From: a virus
Virus record (IMG/VR): IMGVR_UViG_3300020471_000004
Location: 1 to 64,000 of that record
Strand: one strand, 5' to 3'
Length of the DNA: 64,000 nucleotides
How positions within the stretch are numbered: the stretch's first letter is position 1; each line of letters begins with the position of its first letter. A program made the translations under genes and the position numbers. The notes below the pieces were generated by a model. The model had not been told where the DNA came from. It did not search any database and saw nothing but the letters and a program-made list of their open reading frames with translations. Below are positions 51,242-60,165 of the stretch, piece by piece.

Positions 51242-52269
51242 TAAAAACCTTTACCTTGAGTCTGGCATAAAAGACGCATACCTGTATTATTAGGAAAGTT
51301 CGCATTGAGAGCTTTATACGTTCTCATAGAAGACTCACCAAATACAGTGAAGCTAGGTTTAGACCACTGGCTCAATACGTCAGCACTGGTATACGCGATC
51401 ATATCCAATTTGTAGTCGTACATGTAACGGTCAGTAGTGAAGCCTTGCGGCATTCTGATAACATAGTTGCTATCTTCCATAAGAGCAATTTGCTGGATAG
51501 GATTAATAACAGGATAGTTATCAGCCGTAGGTACTATTGCAGTTACAGGGATTGTCGGTTTATTAATGTCTTCTTCTCGTACCACAAACATTTGAATAGT
51601 ATTTGTGACTTTAGGAGACACTGCATTGTTAAGTAAACCTATATCGTCTATACCGTTTTGAGAAAACAGGCACATCAGCATAGCCTTTCCGTCGGTTACA
51701 ACTAGACCTGTATTGCAATCTACAGGTCGTTGAATCAGAAACCAACAAAAGCAGTCACCTGCCCCGTCAAAAGACTCTGCCCACATGTGAAAGAAGACAC
51801 CGTGGTCAGTAACCGATAAGTGGTAACTAAGCGGAATATTCTTTTCATCTACACCGTCTGGTTTGTAACAAGACCAGCGTGTATTGTCTTGAACCCTGCT
51901 CCAAAAGAAACTGCCATCGGCATCAGCCTCAGCAACATTCCCTAAGCTAAGCCGTCCGCTGTCGTAGTCTTCCTTGTATTGAGTAGGACTGTTAGTGTCG
52001 TCAATCTGTGTAGGCGTAAGGGCCCATACATTTATATAGCCTGAACTTTGGTTAAACTCTAGCATAAGACGCCAAGGCTGATCTTCTATCAAAGGGTCAA
52101 CACTGTCGTCAGGTTCTAGAATATAGTGGTTTGTAGAAGCTTGATAAGAACTGGTATCAAGCTTATCGGCAGCAATAACTTTAAAGCCTGTAGTCTCTAG
52201 ATCTTTTACAATCTGGAAACCCATAGCAGTAATGTCAGTAAAGCCGTTACGTTCTATACTTAGACTCAT
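51241..52269 (-). CDS. Virion paralog family, copy 5 (342 aa)
   Basis: 342 residues, starting M-S-L-S-I-E-R-N-G-F. It keeps T-D-H-G-V-F-F-H-M-W-A-E-S-F-D, Q-R-P-V-D, V-V-R-E-E-D-I-N-K-P-T-I-P, I-N-P-I-Q-Q-I and T-T-D-R-Y-M-Y-D-Y-K-L. It is the first of the array in transcription order and overlaps the 267-aa fibre-like gene by one base. Confidence 0.6.
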   Translation of the reverse strand: MSLSIERNGFTDITAMGFQIVKDLETTGFKVIAADKLDTSSYQASTNHYILEPDDSVDPLIEDQPWRLMLEFNQSSGYINVWALTPTQIDDTNSPTQYKEDYDSGRLSLGNVAEADADGSFFWSRVQDNTRWSCYKPDGVDEKNIPLSYHLSVTDHGVFFHMWAESFDGAGDCFCWFLIQRPVDCNTGLVVTDGKAMLMCLFSQNGIDDIGLLNNAVSPKVTNTIQMFVVREEDINKPTIPVTAIVPTADNYPVINPIQQIALMEDSNYVIRMPQGFTTDRYMYDYKLDMIAYTSADVLSQWSKPSFTVFGESSMRTYKALNANFPNNTGMRLLCQTQGKGF

Positions 52270-53072
52270 TATTCTTGCACCAAATATGTTAACGTCATTT
52301 TGGGACGTATAGGAGCATCACCAACATTAGTGAACCTGAAATGCAAAGTACGCTCTACAGGATCATCTAAGTTGGCAAGAAAACTGTAACGACGGAATCT
52401 TTTATAAGAACCGTCGTCTTGTACTTGTATACCTTCATCAACCAAAAGGTTAACATCGGAGATATAAGTATAAGGATTTTTATCATCCCTAGCAGCCGTA
52501 GTGAATCCCTCTACTTTTAAGTCTAAAGCATTTACCTCTAGCTTTAGTAGCATAACCACTTTACCTACATCAGGTAAATCAAAGTCATGCAGATCGCCAG
52601 ACTCAAGAGATTCTTCCATTTCATATTCAACAATACCGCGTGTACCTGAGTTAGATACGTAGTCGATCCAAACAGGCTTTTTGTTTGCATCAAGACCAAG
52701 TATCTGCCCAGGAGTCCCAGGCACAGGTACAACTCTATCAGGGTCAATACTTATAGTAGATTCACCTATTACTTGAATAGGAGCCTCGACTTGGTAGTCT
52801 GTACCAAATTTAAGCTCCTCCCAAGTTTCTTTATCTGCGGTAAGTTTATAGATTACTGCATCTTCAACCACATAGGCAAGTTGCCCTTCTTTACGTGCAT
52901 CGAATTGCTCAATCAAGCCATTAAACGATTTGCCAATGGCATCCTGAACCCACTGATCACGGTCAGAAATAGTTTTGAAAACACGATACCCGCCTTTTAA
53001 GTAGGTATCTTCTATAATGAAAGGTACGTTAGAGCTTGCTGGGAGAAAATAACTGGTTGCGCTTAATGGCAT
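52269..53072 (-). CDS. Fibre-like structural protein, 267 aa
   Basis: 267 residues. Residues 20-90 have an F-K-T-I-S-D-R-D-Q-W-V-Q and E-G-Q-L-A-Y-V-V-E-D segment seen in small fibre and baseplate-attached proteins, followed by a P-G-T-P-G-Q-I-L-G-L linker common in fibre proteins (120-130) and a beta-rich C-terminal domain. It is between the fibre-like Ig protein and the paralog array. A fibre or adaptor role is inferred. Confidence 0.5.
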   Translation of the reverse strand: MPLSATSYFLPASSNVPFIIEDTYLKGGYRVFKTISDRDQWVQDAIGKSFNGLIEQFDARKEGQLAYVVEDAVIYKLTADKETWEELKFGTDYQVEAPIQVIGESTISIDPDRVVPVPGTPGQILGLDANKKPVWIDYVSNSGTRGIVEYEMEESLESGDLHDFDLPDVGKVVMLLKLEVNALDLKVEGFTTAARDDKNPYTYISDVNLLVDEGIQVQDDGSYKRFRRYSFLANLDDPVERTLHFRFTNVGDAPIRPKMTLTYLVQE

Positions 53073-53084
53073 GTTATACTCCTA

Positions 53085-55577
53085 TTACGGGTTACCTGAC
53101 CCTTCGTTACTTGAACCATATGTGATAGCAAAGGTCTGTGTAGGACCATACGCAACGTCAGTACGGTAAATATAATATTCAGTGCCGCCAACTGTAACTT
53201 CTGCAGGAGATCCAAATGAACCATCTTGCCAAGTATGGCGACCCATGTCCCAACTACCTGCGGTATTATTAGCAGTATTAACAATGTACAAGTAGCCCCA
53301 TTCTTTCGGATACATAATAAAACCTTGTTCGGTATTATTATCATTCAGAGGTCCTACTGTAATTTCTTCACCGTTAGTTCCTTCTAGGCTACCTGTAAGT
53401 AAATCGTAGAACGCTGGGCTTGCGTAGTCTGCAATGTAGTCTTGAATAGGTGCAATACCCCATCTAGGTGATACATCGCTATCTGCAACATTGAGCGTAA
53501 GGTTACCTGTAACAGTGGTTCCGTTCTCAACATAAGTACCACGTACTGTAACAACTTTATTGCCTGTAACGTTACCGAGCAATACATCATTAGAGTTAGA
53601 ACCTGCGAACGTGCTGCCGTATGCATTGTTAACAAATGACGGAGTAAGGTCAGGACTTGCTTTAACGTCTGCGGTACTACCATCATTATAAGTAACAGTG
53701 TAGGCAATAATTGCAGTCTCACCTTCAGTGTAGTCGTTGTCAGGGCTTGTGGTTAATGCAAGCGATACAGGAACTAGTGCAGCCGCGATAATATCAACGT
53801 TTTTAGTCGCACTCATTTCAACACCGTTAATGGTATGAGTAGCACTGATAGTAACCTGTTGATCGTTTTCAATATCACCTGCTGTTAGTCTACCGCTACC
53901 ATTTATAGAACCGTAGGTGTCACCTGCGGTTAGTGACCAATCAGCATCTGCTGTGTAGGTCTGAGTAGTAGAATTATCAAACGTTACACGTAAGCTATAA
54001 TTGCTGCTGGTTTGCTCGTTGACAGAGTTAGCACCGATAATAGTTGCAGACACAGGAACAGGCGGATTATTAGTAAGAGTAACATCTAGTGTACCTGTAA
54101 TAGTCTTGCCGTATTCGGTAAACTCTGCTTGTAGCCTAACAGTACGGTCTTGATTGATTGAGTTAGCAGTAAGCTCGTAGCCATTAAGAGTACTATAAGC
54201 GTTAGACAGTTGCGTAAAGGTATCTGGGGTAAACGGATGTTCTTCACTGCCGTCATCGCGCACAAGCCTTACAGTATACGTAGCGCTTTCACCTTCTGCG
54301 ACTGACGTTGGTCCAACTATTTCAAGAGACTGAATAAGAGGATCTGTATCTACTACTGTAACGGTTTTGGTTGCTGAAACCTCAGTACCATCGTAAGTAT
54401 AGGTAGCAGAAATAACAACAGGCTTATCGCCGCCGTTAACCTCTTTGGCACTTAGCAATGCTGCACCGGTGATAGTTGCGTGAGCAGTAGAATCTAGGCT
54501 AATCGCGTCTGCTACAACATCTTGAGTAGAGTTATCACTAAAGGTAGCTCTAATGATATACTGAGAGTCAGTGTTTTCATCTACCAAGTTGTCACCGACT
54601 ATTTCAAGTCTAGTTATCTCCAGACCTGCCTGGATTTCAATACTGTGGTTATCTGTTGCAGTAACACCATCTTCGGTATAGCTTGCATTAAGAACAACCT
54701 GAGTATTAGAAGTAACGTTGTTGGTAACAAAGTTGCCTGCAGTATTGATACTTGAAACAGTATTGTTAGAAGTGGTAAATGTATTAGGTGTAACAATACT
54801 TGTTCTGCCGTCTGCGTAGAAAGCAGTAACGGTCATTTGTACAGATGATTGTTCAGGTATAGACGTAGGTCCGTTGATCTGAATAGCAATAAGAGAAGTA
54901 TCTACTTCCACCAAATCGTCCTGTGTAGGGAAACGCCAAATAGCAATCCATTCATTAGAATTGTCTTCGCTTTGTCCTATAAGAAACAGCATCATTCCTT
55001 GTTGAGGAGGCGCACTATTAGAAACCAATGCGTATTCATTGGCATTAATTTTTATTTTGGTACGCGGCTTATCTGGGTGCGTATGGAATACAGGATAACG
55101 TGGATTAGAGTTTCTAGGGTCTTCAATAGAAACAACACGTGCCTCAGGTTCAGGACCACTAAGCAATCCGAGTCCGTGTTCAGATACAGTGGCAGGTCCA
55201 GTAGGTTCTGAGTTAGTAGATATACCATAAAGTCTAGGGTCTTCAACAACTGGAGTATAATACTGCGCTTCTACCCATAAGTCTGCGTAAGCGGTCAACT
55301 CTTCCCAAGAATTATCATAAAAGCCGCTGTCGCTGTGGCTAATACGTTTTAAAACTTTCTTGTAAGCAGGATGATCACTATCAGCAGGGATCCAAAGAAC
55401 GTTATAAGGCAACTGACTAAAAGTAGGCTCTAGATAAGATACTACAACAATAAATGTTTTGTTAGGGTTGCTTCGTTCAGGTTGTACCGTAAACTGGATA
55501 GGATTTGTAGGCTCAATGTTACGATACCCTGCAAGTGCAAGGTAATTTTCAATAAAGTCTATTAACTGTTGGTCCAT
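53085..55577 (-). CDS. Structural protein with Ig-like (Big_2-type) repeats, 830 aa
   Basis: 830 residues. The first ~220 share blocks with the next two upstream proteins (L-P-Y-N-V-L-W-I, W-E-E-L-x-x-Y-x-D-L-W-V-E, D-P-R-N-S-N-P-R-Y-P-V). From ~230 to ~690 are about five Ig-like repeats of 90 residues with S-V-N-E-x-x-S-x-x-Y-x-x-x-x-T-x-x-x-x-x-x-x and A-T-Y-T-x-x-G-x-E. The end (~690-830) is beta-rich with many aromatics. It is likely a fibre or head/tail decoration that reaches the cell surface. Confidence 0.6.
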   Translation of the reverse strand: MDQQLIDFIENYLALAGYRNIEPTNPIQFTVQPERSNPNKTFIVVVSYLEPTFSQLPYNVLWIPADSDHPAYKKVLKRISHSDSGFYDNSWEELTAYADLWVEAQYYTPVVEDPRLYGISTNSEPTGPATVSEHGLGLLSGPEPEARVVSIEDPRNSNPRYPVFHTHPDKPRTKIKINANEYALVSNSAPPQQGMMLFLIGQSEDNSNEWIAIWRFPTQDDLVEVDTSLIAIQINGPTSIPEQSSVQMTVTAFYADGRTSIVTPNTFTTSNNTVSSINTAGNFVTNNVTSNTQVVLNASYTEDGVTATDNHSIEIQAGLEITRLEIVGDNLVDENTDSQYIIRATFSDNSTQDVVADAISLDSTAHATITGAALLSAKEVNGGDKPVVISATYTYDGTEVSATKTVTVVDTDPLIQSLEIVGPTSVAEGESATYTVRLVRDDGSEEHPFTPDTFTQLSNAYSTLNGYELTANSINQDRTVRLQAEFTEYGKTITGTLDVTLTNNPPVPVSATIIGANSVNEQTSSNYSLRVTFDNSTTQTYTADADWSLTAGDTYGSINGSGRLTAGDIENDQQVTISATHTINGVEMSATKNVDIIAAALVPVSLALTTSPDNDYTEGETAIIAYTVTYNDGSTADVKASPDLTPSFVNNAYGSTFAGSNSNDVLLGNVTGNKVVTVRGTYVENGTTVTGNLTLNVADSDVSPRWGIAPIQDYIADYASPAFYDLLTGSLEGTNGEEITVGPLNDNNTEQGFIMYPKEWGYLYIVNTANNTAGSWDMGRHTWQDGSFGSPAEVTVGGTEYYIYRTDVAYGPTQTFAITYGSSNEGSGNP

Positions 55578-55915
55578 TATTCTTCCCCTACTTGAAAAGA
55601 TTGGACAACGTCTGCGGTAACCACATCGTCTGTAAATATACAGCGTAGCTCTACAAGTCCGGGAGTGTCAAAAACTACATCAAAGTATTCAGATGCAGTA
55701 TGCGAAGGCAAAGTCGGCAAAGGATAGTTCTTGATAGGCCCTGGTTCAAGAGTTGCATTAGCAGTAACTACCATCACCTCTTTAGGTACAAACCAGCCTG
55801 CAAAGACTATCTCGTTGTTATTATTTTCTGCCCAAATCGGCATAAGAATTCGTTTTCGGGTATTCAGAGGAATAATATCCTCATGAGGTACACCGTATCG
55901 TGTAACTGTAGACAT
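55577..55915 (-). CDS. Small structural protein, hypothetical
   Basis: 112 residues, beta-rich, no recognised domain. It begins M-S-T-V-T-R-Y-G-V-P-H. It overlaps the Ig protein by one base (TAATG), so it is probably co-assembled with it. Likely a small appendage of fibre or baseplate. Confidence 0.5.
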   Translation of the reverse strand: MSTVTRYGVPHEDIIPLNTRKRILMPIWAENNNNEIVFAGWFVPKEVMVVTANATLEPGPIKNYPLPTLPSHTASEYFDVVFDTPGLVELRCIFTDDVVTADVVQSFQVGEE

Positions 55916-55923
55916 ATTAGCTC

Positions 55924-56649
55924 CTATACCAAAACAATATCAGCAGAGACCAAAGTCAGGCTGTTCATTGCATCTTGGTGAAGTCCGTTATCTCGGTCAG
56001 GTTCAGTAACAGAAGGATAAACGTGATTAGAAGTCAAGTCTCCCCAACTGGCATCCCCTAGGTGGTCAGTGAGCAAGGTATTACCTTCATCAGAAGTACC
56101 GTACTCGATAACTACTGCTCTACCTGTAGTCGCTAAACGTGTAGCAGGAACTTCATCATGCATTTCATCATGCGGAAGAGGATCACGCGCATCTGATAAA
56201 GTAGGGTCACCTTCACCGATAGCTACAGGGTCACCTGGATTTGTAGGAGTAACAGTAAGCGTAACCATACCGAGTGCGTCCGTAGAAGAATCAGGAGTGC
56301 TAGGAAGAATATCGTCACCAGAATCCCAAAATTGGTCTTCCCAAAGGTCAACGTACTGAGTAATTTCAACCCACGTATGTACAGTATTGCCACTTTGAGG
56401 AGTAGCTTTTGACTCTCTTCGGTATACTGTCAGGTAATCTGACTTAGACGAATCAAATTGGACCCAAAGAACGTTAAGAGGTAACGTTAAATCGTGCGGC
56501 TCTGTTTTTGCAGCAACTACAGTAGTGGTTTTAGCAATAACAGGATTTGTTCGGCGTACAATAACAGGTTGAGTGTGGCTCTCAATATCTGCGTAATCTC
56601 TAATATCGTGAACAAAGTCACGAAGTTTTTGTGCTTGCTCAGTAGCCAT
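55924..56649 (-). CDS. Paralog of the Ig-protein N-terminal domain, 241 aa
   Basis: 241 residues. It shares with 53085-55577 and 56661-57305 the blocks L-P-L-N-V-L-W-V, Y-R-R-E-S-K, W-V-E-I-T-Q-Y-V-D-L-W-E-D-Q, P-T-N-P-G-D-P-V, D-P-T-L-S-D-A-R-D-P-L-P-H. It is a baseplate- or sheath-associated virion protein by context; function unknown. Confidence 0.55.
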   Translation of the reverse strand: MATEQAQKLRDFVHDIRDYADIESHTQPVIVRRTNPVIAKTTTVVAAKTEPHDLTLPLNVLWVQFDSSKSDYLTVYRRESKATPQSGNTVHTWVEITQYVDLWEDQFWDSGDDILPSTPDSSTDALGMVTLTVTPTNPGDPVAIGEGDPTLSDARDPLPHDEMHDEVPATRLATTGRAVVIEYGTSDEGNTLLTDHLGDASWGDLTSNHVYPSVTEPDRDNGLHQDAMNSLTLVSADIVLV

Positions 56650-56660
56650 AGGATGCTCCT

Positions 56661-57305
56661 TTATGCAATATCATCTGGTGTAATTTTACGCCATTCAAGG
56701 TCACCTGAAGGAGTAAACATCAAAGCAGCGCTAACCTGTGCAATACTATTTAGAATATTACCGTGACCTGCCGAGTGTGCTAACATAGTAGCAGGTTTCT
56801 CTACGTGCGTGTGTGACTTAGGTACTCGGTTATCGCTCATTCGGGGGTCATCAGACACAATGAACACAGGCTGGTTAGGGTCTGTAGGGTCAACACTGAT
56901 TCGTGCTTTACCTGGGCCTTCTACACTAGCGTAAGGTACTGGTGTAACACCTACCAGTGCCAGATCAGAAGGGTCATAAGTTTGGTCTTCAAGAATATCC
57001 TCATAGAAGTAAAGAACTTCCCAATCTTGAGTAATACCTTCCGAACCGAAAGAACCTGGTGATTTAGATACTCGACGTAATGCTTGTTTGTACAAAGGGC
57101 TATCTGCTCGATAACATATCCATACAACGTTTAAAGGGAGAACCATATTAATAGGTTCTCCCTGGCTGCAAACAATCGCAATAGTACGATTGGTGTGTAC
57201 GTCAGTATGCCTCATAACTATCGGTGTATCTTCGGAAACGTTTTTAACATCTGATAGTTTTTCAAGAGTGTTAATTAGTTTCTCTAGTTTTGATTCCATA
57301 CCCAT
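56661..57305 (-). CDS. Paralog of the Ig-protein N-terminal domain, 214 aa
   Basis: 214 residues, same family as 55924-56649 (L-P-L-N-V-V-W-I, W-E-V-L-Y-F-Y-E-D-I-L-E-D-Q, D-P-T-D-P-N-Q-P-V, D-D-P-R-M-S-D-N-R-V-P-K-S-H). It begins 11 bases after the second sheath gene, which suggests that these proteins attach to that sheath or its baseplate. Confidence 0.55.
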   Translation of the reverse strand: MGMESKLEKLINTLEKLSDVKNVSEDTPIVMRHTDVHTNRTIAIVCSQGEPINMVLPLNVVWICYRADSPLYKQALRRVSKSPGSFGSEGITQDWEVLYFYEDILEDQTYDPSDLALVGVTPVPYASVEGPGKARISVDPTDPNQPVFIVSDDPRMSDNRVPKSHTHVEKPATMLAHSAGHGNILNSIAQVSAALMFTPSGDLEWRKITPDDIA

Positions 57306-57316
57306 AATATTTTACC

Positions 57317-58963
57317 TTACGCGTCTGTGGCTGTAGAGCCAGTAGGGTTTACATTAAAGACAACGTGAATACGCTTGGCTGCAATAACAGGATCCATATA
57401 CATGTCCAGAATCACATCACCGTTAGCAATAGTGTCGTTGGTGTTGTTACGCGAATCACAGATATTTGTAAACTCGTAAACACCTTGACCTCTACGGATA
57501 GGCTCTAGAGTGCTATCAGCAATAGCTTTCATTCTGTCACGCAATAACTGGTCATTCGGACGGAATACTCCAATCTTACTACTGCGTACCATTGTTTTAA
57601 GTACGTGCTTGACTAGTCTAACAACGTTAACGTATTGGAAAGACGTAGCCTGTGTTTGAGTAGTAGACTGACCCCAGATAACGTTACCTTGACCTCGAGG
57701 CATTTTGCGAATCGGATTGATTTGCGCCTGGTCTAGTGCGTTACGTGCGCCTTGGTCATAGTGGACTCGCATACCTAAAACACTTAAAGAGCCTAGTTCG
57801 ATACCTGCAGGAGCAAACCATAAAGCACGGTCATTATCTGCTTTTGCAAATGCGGCAGCTACGTAACCTGAAGGCGGCACATAGATTTCTAAGTCATTAG
57901 CAGAGTCATATACCAACACATCACTTGAATAGATAGCACACGCATGGCTAGACATATTAAGGATGTTTTTCTTGTAGTTGATTGCATCGGCAACTTCTTG
58001 CATGTCGCTAGGCATATCAAGAATTGCTATACAGTCATTACGGGCTAGCGCAATTTCGTTCATTGCATGTTGCACAGTATGGTGAGTGTAACCACCGTTA
58101 ACCATAATATCAATATCGATTTCTTCCGGGTCGCTGTAATTTTCTTGCCACGCTTCAATGATTTGGTCATTGGTAACAGGTAGTCCGTCAGTACCTCCAT
58201 CGAGCTGTACACTAGCGGTATTGACAATATCAAACTCAGGACAAAGAGTATTGTTTCGACAACGAACGAGATTAGATTTCTTGTTGATTACTTCTTCAAT
58301 ATGCAACTGGTTACCAGCTTCATCTGATTCGTAATGGCGAGTAACAAGGAAACTTTCATCAGGCGCAACGTTACCTGTAGGTTTAGTACGGTAAACATCG
58401 ACATAGAAGTATAAGGGGTTATGACCGTTACCGCGTAAAGCAACACCGATAGGGTTAGATGGGCGTACAACGATAGTAATACCGTTGTTCCATTGACCGG
58501 GGTCTATTGCGCAGAAGTAGCAAGGTAAGCTCGTAACACCAGGCGTAGTAGGAGTAAATCCGTAAGTATTAAGCGGATCATCTTTACCTTGAGCATTGCC
58601 TGTGGCAGAGTCTTTGAATACAGTAAGGGCAAGTTGAGGATTTTGTGCGTTAACGTCATCCACACTTAACATTGCGCCTGCTGTGAGAGCGCCGTTAACT
58701 ACGCGAGTAACGTAACACATGCTTGATTGGTTTAAGAAAGGTTCAACAGAGTATGCCATGTAACCGTAGCTAGGGTCACCAAAGCCGAATTTAGCTTTGT
58801 ATTTTGCAAAATCTGTTACCAGGGTACGTTGACCAACAGGGCCACTAGGAGCAGCACCTACAAATGCAGCAATAGAGCTTGGCGCATTATCAGGTCTTTC
58901 GCTGAGGTCTTTGATATAACTGTAGACCCCGTAAGCTGGATTTGATGGGTTTATTGTAGACAT
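57317..58963 (-). CDS. Tail sheath protein 2 (paralog)
   Basis: 548 residues. It has the whole sheath pattern: V-G-A-A-P-S-G-P-V-G near the start, A-I-L-D-M-P-S-D-M-Q, V-P-P-S-G-Y-V-A-A-A-F-A-K, W-F-A-P-A-G-I-E, and C-D-S-R-N-N-T-N-D-T-I-A-N-G-D. It is clearly paralogous to the sheath at 15511-17130 and similar in length, but the N-terminal domain differs, with a long loop (V-D-D-V-N-A-Q-N...). It is the first gene of an operon with three fibre-related paralogs. A special sheath ring, an alternative sheath or mixed sheath are all possible. Confidence 0.85.
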   Translation of the reverse strand: MSTINPSNPAYGVYSYIKDLSERPDNAPSSIAAFVGAAPSGPVGQRTLVTDFAKYKAKFGFGDPSYGYMAYSVEPFLNQSSMCYVTRVVNGALTAGAMLSVDDVNAQNPQLALTVFKDSATGNAQGKDDPLNTYGFTPTTPGVTSLPCYFCAIDPGQWNNGITIVVRPSNPIGVALRGNGHNPLYFYVDVYRTKPTGNVAPDESFLVTRHYESDEAGNQLHIEEVINKKSNLVRCRNNTLCPEFDIVNTASVQLDGGTDGLPVTNDQIIEAWQENYSDPEEIDIDIMVNGGYTHHTVQHAMNEIALARNDCIAILDMPSDMQEVADAINYKKNILNMSSHACAIYSSDVLVYDSANDLEIYVPPSGYVAAAFAKADNDRALWFAPAGIELGSLSVLGMRVHYDQGARNALDQAQINPIRKMPRGQGNVIWGQSTTQTQATSFQYVNVVRLVKHVLKTMVRSSKIGVFRPNDQLLRDRMKAIADSTLEPIRRGQGVYEFTNICDSRNNTNDTIANGDVILDMYMDPVIAAKRIHVVFNVNPTGSTATDA

Positions 58964-58967
58964 TAAG

Positions 58968-59049
58968 TAACTCCCTAAAGGAATAAGGCTTTTTATATAA
59001 AAGACCGTGTAAACAGCTTTACTATAAAATTATTAAACTTAGGGAGTTA
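58968..59049 (-). promoter_or_regulatory. Leader in which SD of sheath 2 can pair with upstream arm
   Basis: On the minus strand TAACTCCCTAA (at 59049-59039) is the perfect 11-base complement of TTAGGGAGTTA (at 58978-58968), which contains the ribosome site AGGGAG of sheath 2, with 60 bases between. Pairing would hide the ribosome site. The candidate promoter core lies just inside the upstream arm, so transcripts started there would lack that arm and escape. This is inference from sequence. Confidence 0.5.
59020..59032 (-). promoter_or_regulatory. Candidate promoter element of sheath 2
   Basis: The minus strand reads TAATTTTATAGTA, identical to the motif before the scaffold gene, 57 bases before the sheath 2 ATG. 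A run of T and A (TTTTATATAAAAA) lies downstream. See the shared-motif finding. Confidence 0.45.
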
Positions 59050-59067
59050 TTAAAGAGCGGAATATAA

Positions 59068-60165
59068 CTATCGAGCGCCAACAGCTCTACGAGCCATCAA
59101 CATCATTGTGCTGAATCGGTGGTGCAGTAAAGTTTTTACAGTAAGATTAGACTCCATCAAATGTTTCAACTTTTCTAAGTCAGTAACAGAGCCGTCCATT
59201 AAGAAAATGTCGTGTCCCATTACTAACTCAGGATGGCTGCAACGGTTTGCTAGTAAAGGTAAACAATCGTAATACATAGACTCTGCAATACAGTATCCGA
59301 AGTTTTCTTCTATTGAATGAGAAATCATTACCTTAGATTCAGCAAGAACTTTGTAGTACTCTTTCTTAGAAAGTCCTGCCTTTATTGTTACTAAACCTTT
59401 GGCGGCTAAAGCTTCTGCTTGACTTATCAAAGAGGGGTTGTTGCCTCTAAACGAAGACCTGCTGGTACAGATTACAATTTCACAACTGGGGTCTATATTG
59501 TTTTTGTAGTCTAGTGCTAGGTAAACACTTTGCATTGGACGTTTTTCAGTATCAAATCGATTAGGTAAAACAATTTGATTCTTTTTGGCTTTAACTTCTA
59601 CGCCCACATCAAACTGATCTTTAAACAGCGGGTTACCTGACACATAGATAATCTCAGAGATTGTTTGTTCAAGTGCCTGATCACCTATTGGTTTTACCCG
59701 TCTCTCAATAAAGGCGTTTTTATGGTACATACTACCAACAAATACCTGGTCACAAGCAAGAACCCAGCCTAGCTCAGTATAACGCTGATAAGACTCTGCG
59801 ATACTAAACGCATCTTCTACGGTGTAAGATGCTGCGTGAAGAAAGCCTGTGATTCTAACATTAATGCCGTTCATCTGGGACATTAATCGTACAGACTCTA
59901 GACCCCAGAACTCTATATCCCCGAAGAAAAAAGAATCTCCTTCGCTTACTTGACCTGAATTAAATAAAGCGCTTATCTTTTGCAACTGCACCATCTTATA
60001 GTGAATGGTACTGTTAATATCAAGGAAAGTACCTACAACAACTTCATCTTGCAAGGGAGTGCCGTCAATAATAACACAGTCATCAAAATACCCAGGTATT
60101 AAGTCATACCATTGTTGGGTGTACCGCTCTTCGAGAGGCTCTATAGGCACATAAAATACTGTCAT
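59068..60165 (-). CDS. GT4-type glycosyltransferase (GT-B fold)
   Basis: 365 residues. The C-terminal half has the GT-B sugar-nucleotide site pattern V-M-I-S-H-S-I-E-E-N-F-G-Y-C-I-A-E-S-M-Y-Y-D-C-L-P-L-L-A-N-R-C-S-H-P-E (split here as S-H-S-I-E-E-N-F-G, E-S-M, H-P-E-L), as in GT4 enzymes. The N-terminal half has F-L-H-A-A-S-Y and V-F-V-G-S-M-Y-H. It transfers a sugar from a nucleotide donor; acceptor unknown. It follows the 134-aa gene with ATGA overlap and precedes the regulated leader of sheath 2. Confidence 0.75.
   Translation of the reverse strand: MTVFYVPIEPLEERYTQQWYDLIPGYFDDCVIIDGTPLQDEVVVGTFLDINSTIHYKMVQLQKISALFNSGQVSEGDSFFFGDIEFWGLESVRLMSQMNGINVRITGFLHAASYTVEDAFSIAESYQRYTELGWVLACDQVFVGSMYHKNAFIERRVKPIGDQALEQTISEIIYVSGNPLFKDQFDVGVEVKAKKNQIVLPNRFDTEKRPMQSVYLALDYKNNIDPSCEIVICTSRSSFRGNNPSLISQAEALAAKGLVTIKAGLSKKEYYKVLAESKVMISHSIEENFGYCIAESMYYDCLPLLANRCSHPELVMGHDIFLMDGSVTDLEKLKHLMESNLTVKTLLHHRFSTMMLMARRAVGAR

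Noticed and set aside
46517-52269. Array of similar genes as CRISPR or DNA repeats
   Set aside because: Similarity is at protein level over ~1 kb units with different DNA; there are no short direct repeats with spacers.
58963-59068. A small gene in the gap before sheath 2
   Set aside because: No frame of useful length with a start; the region reads as leader with promoter-like and SD-pairing elements.
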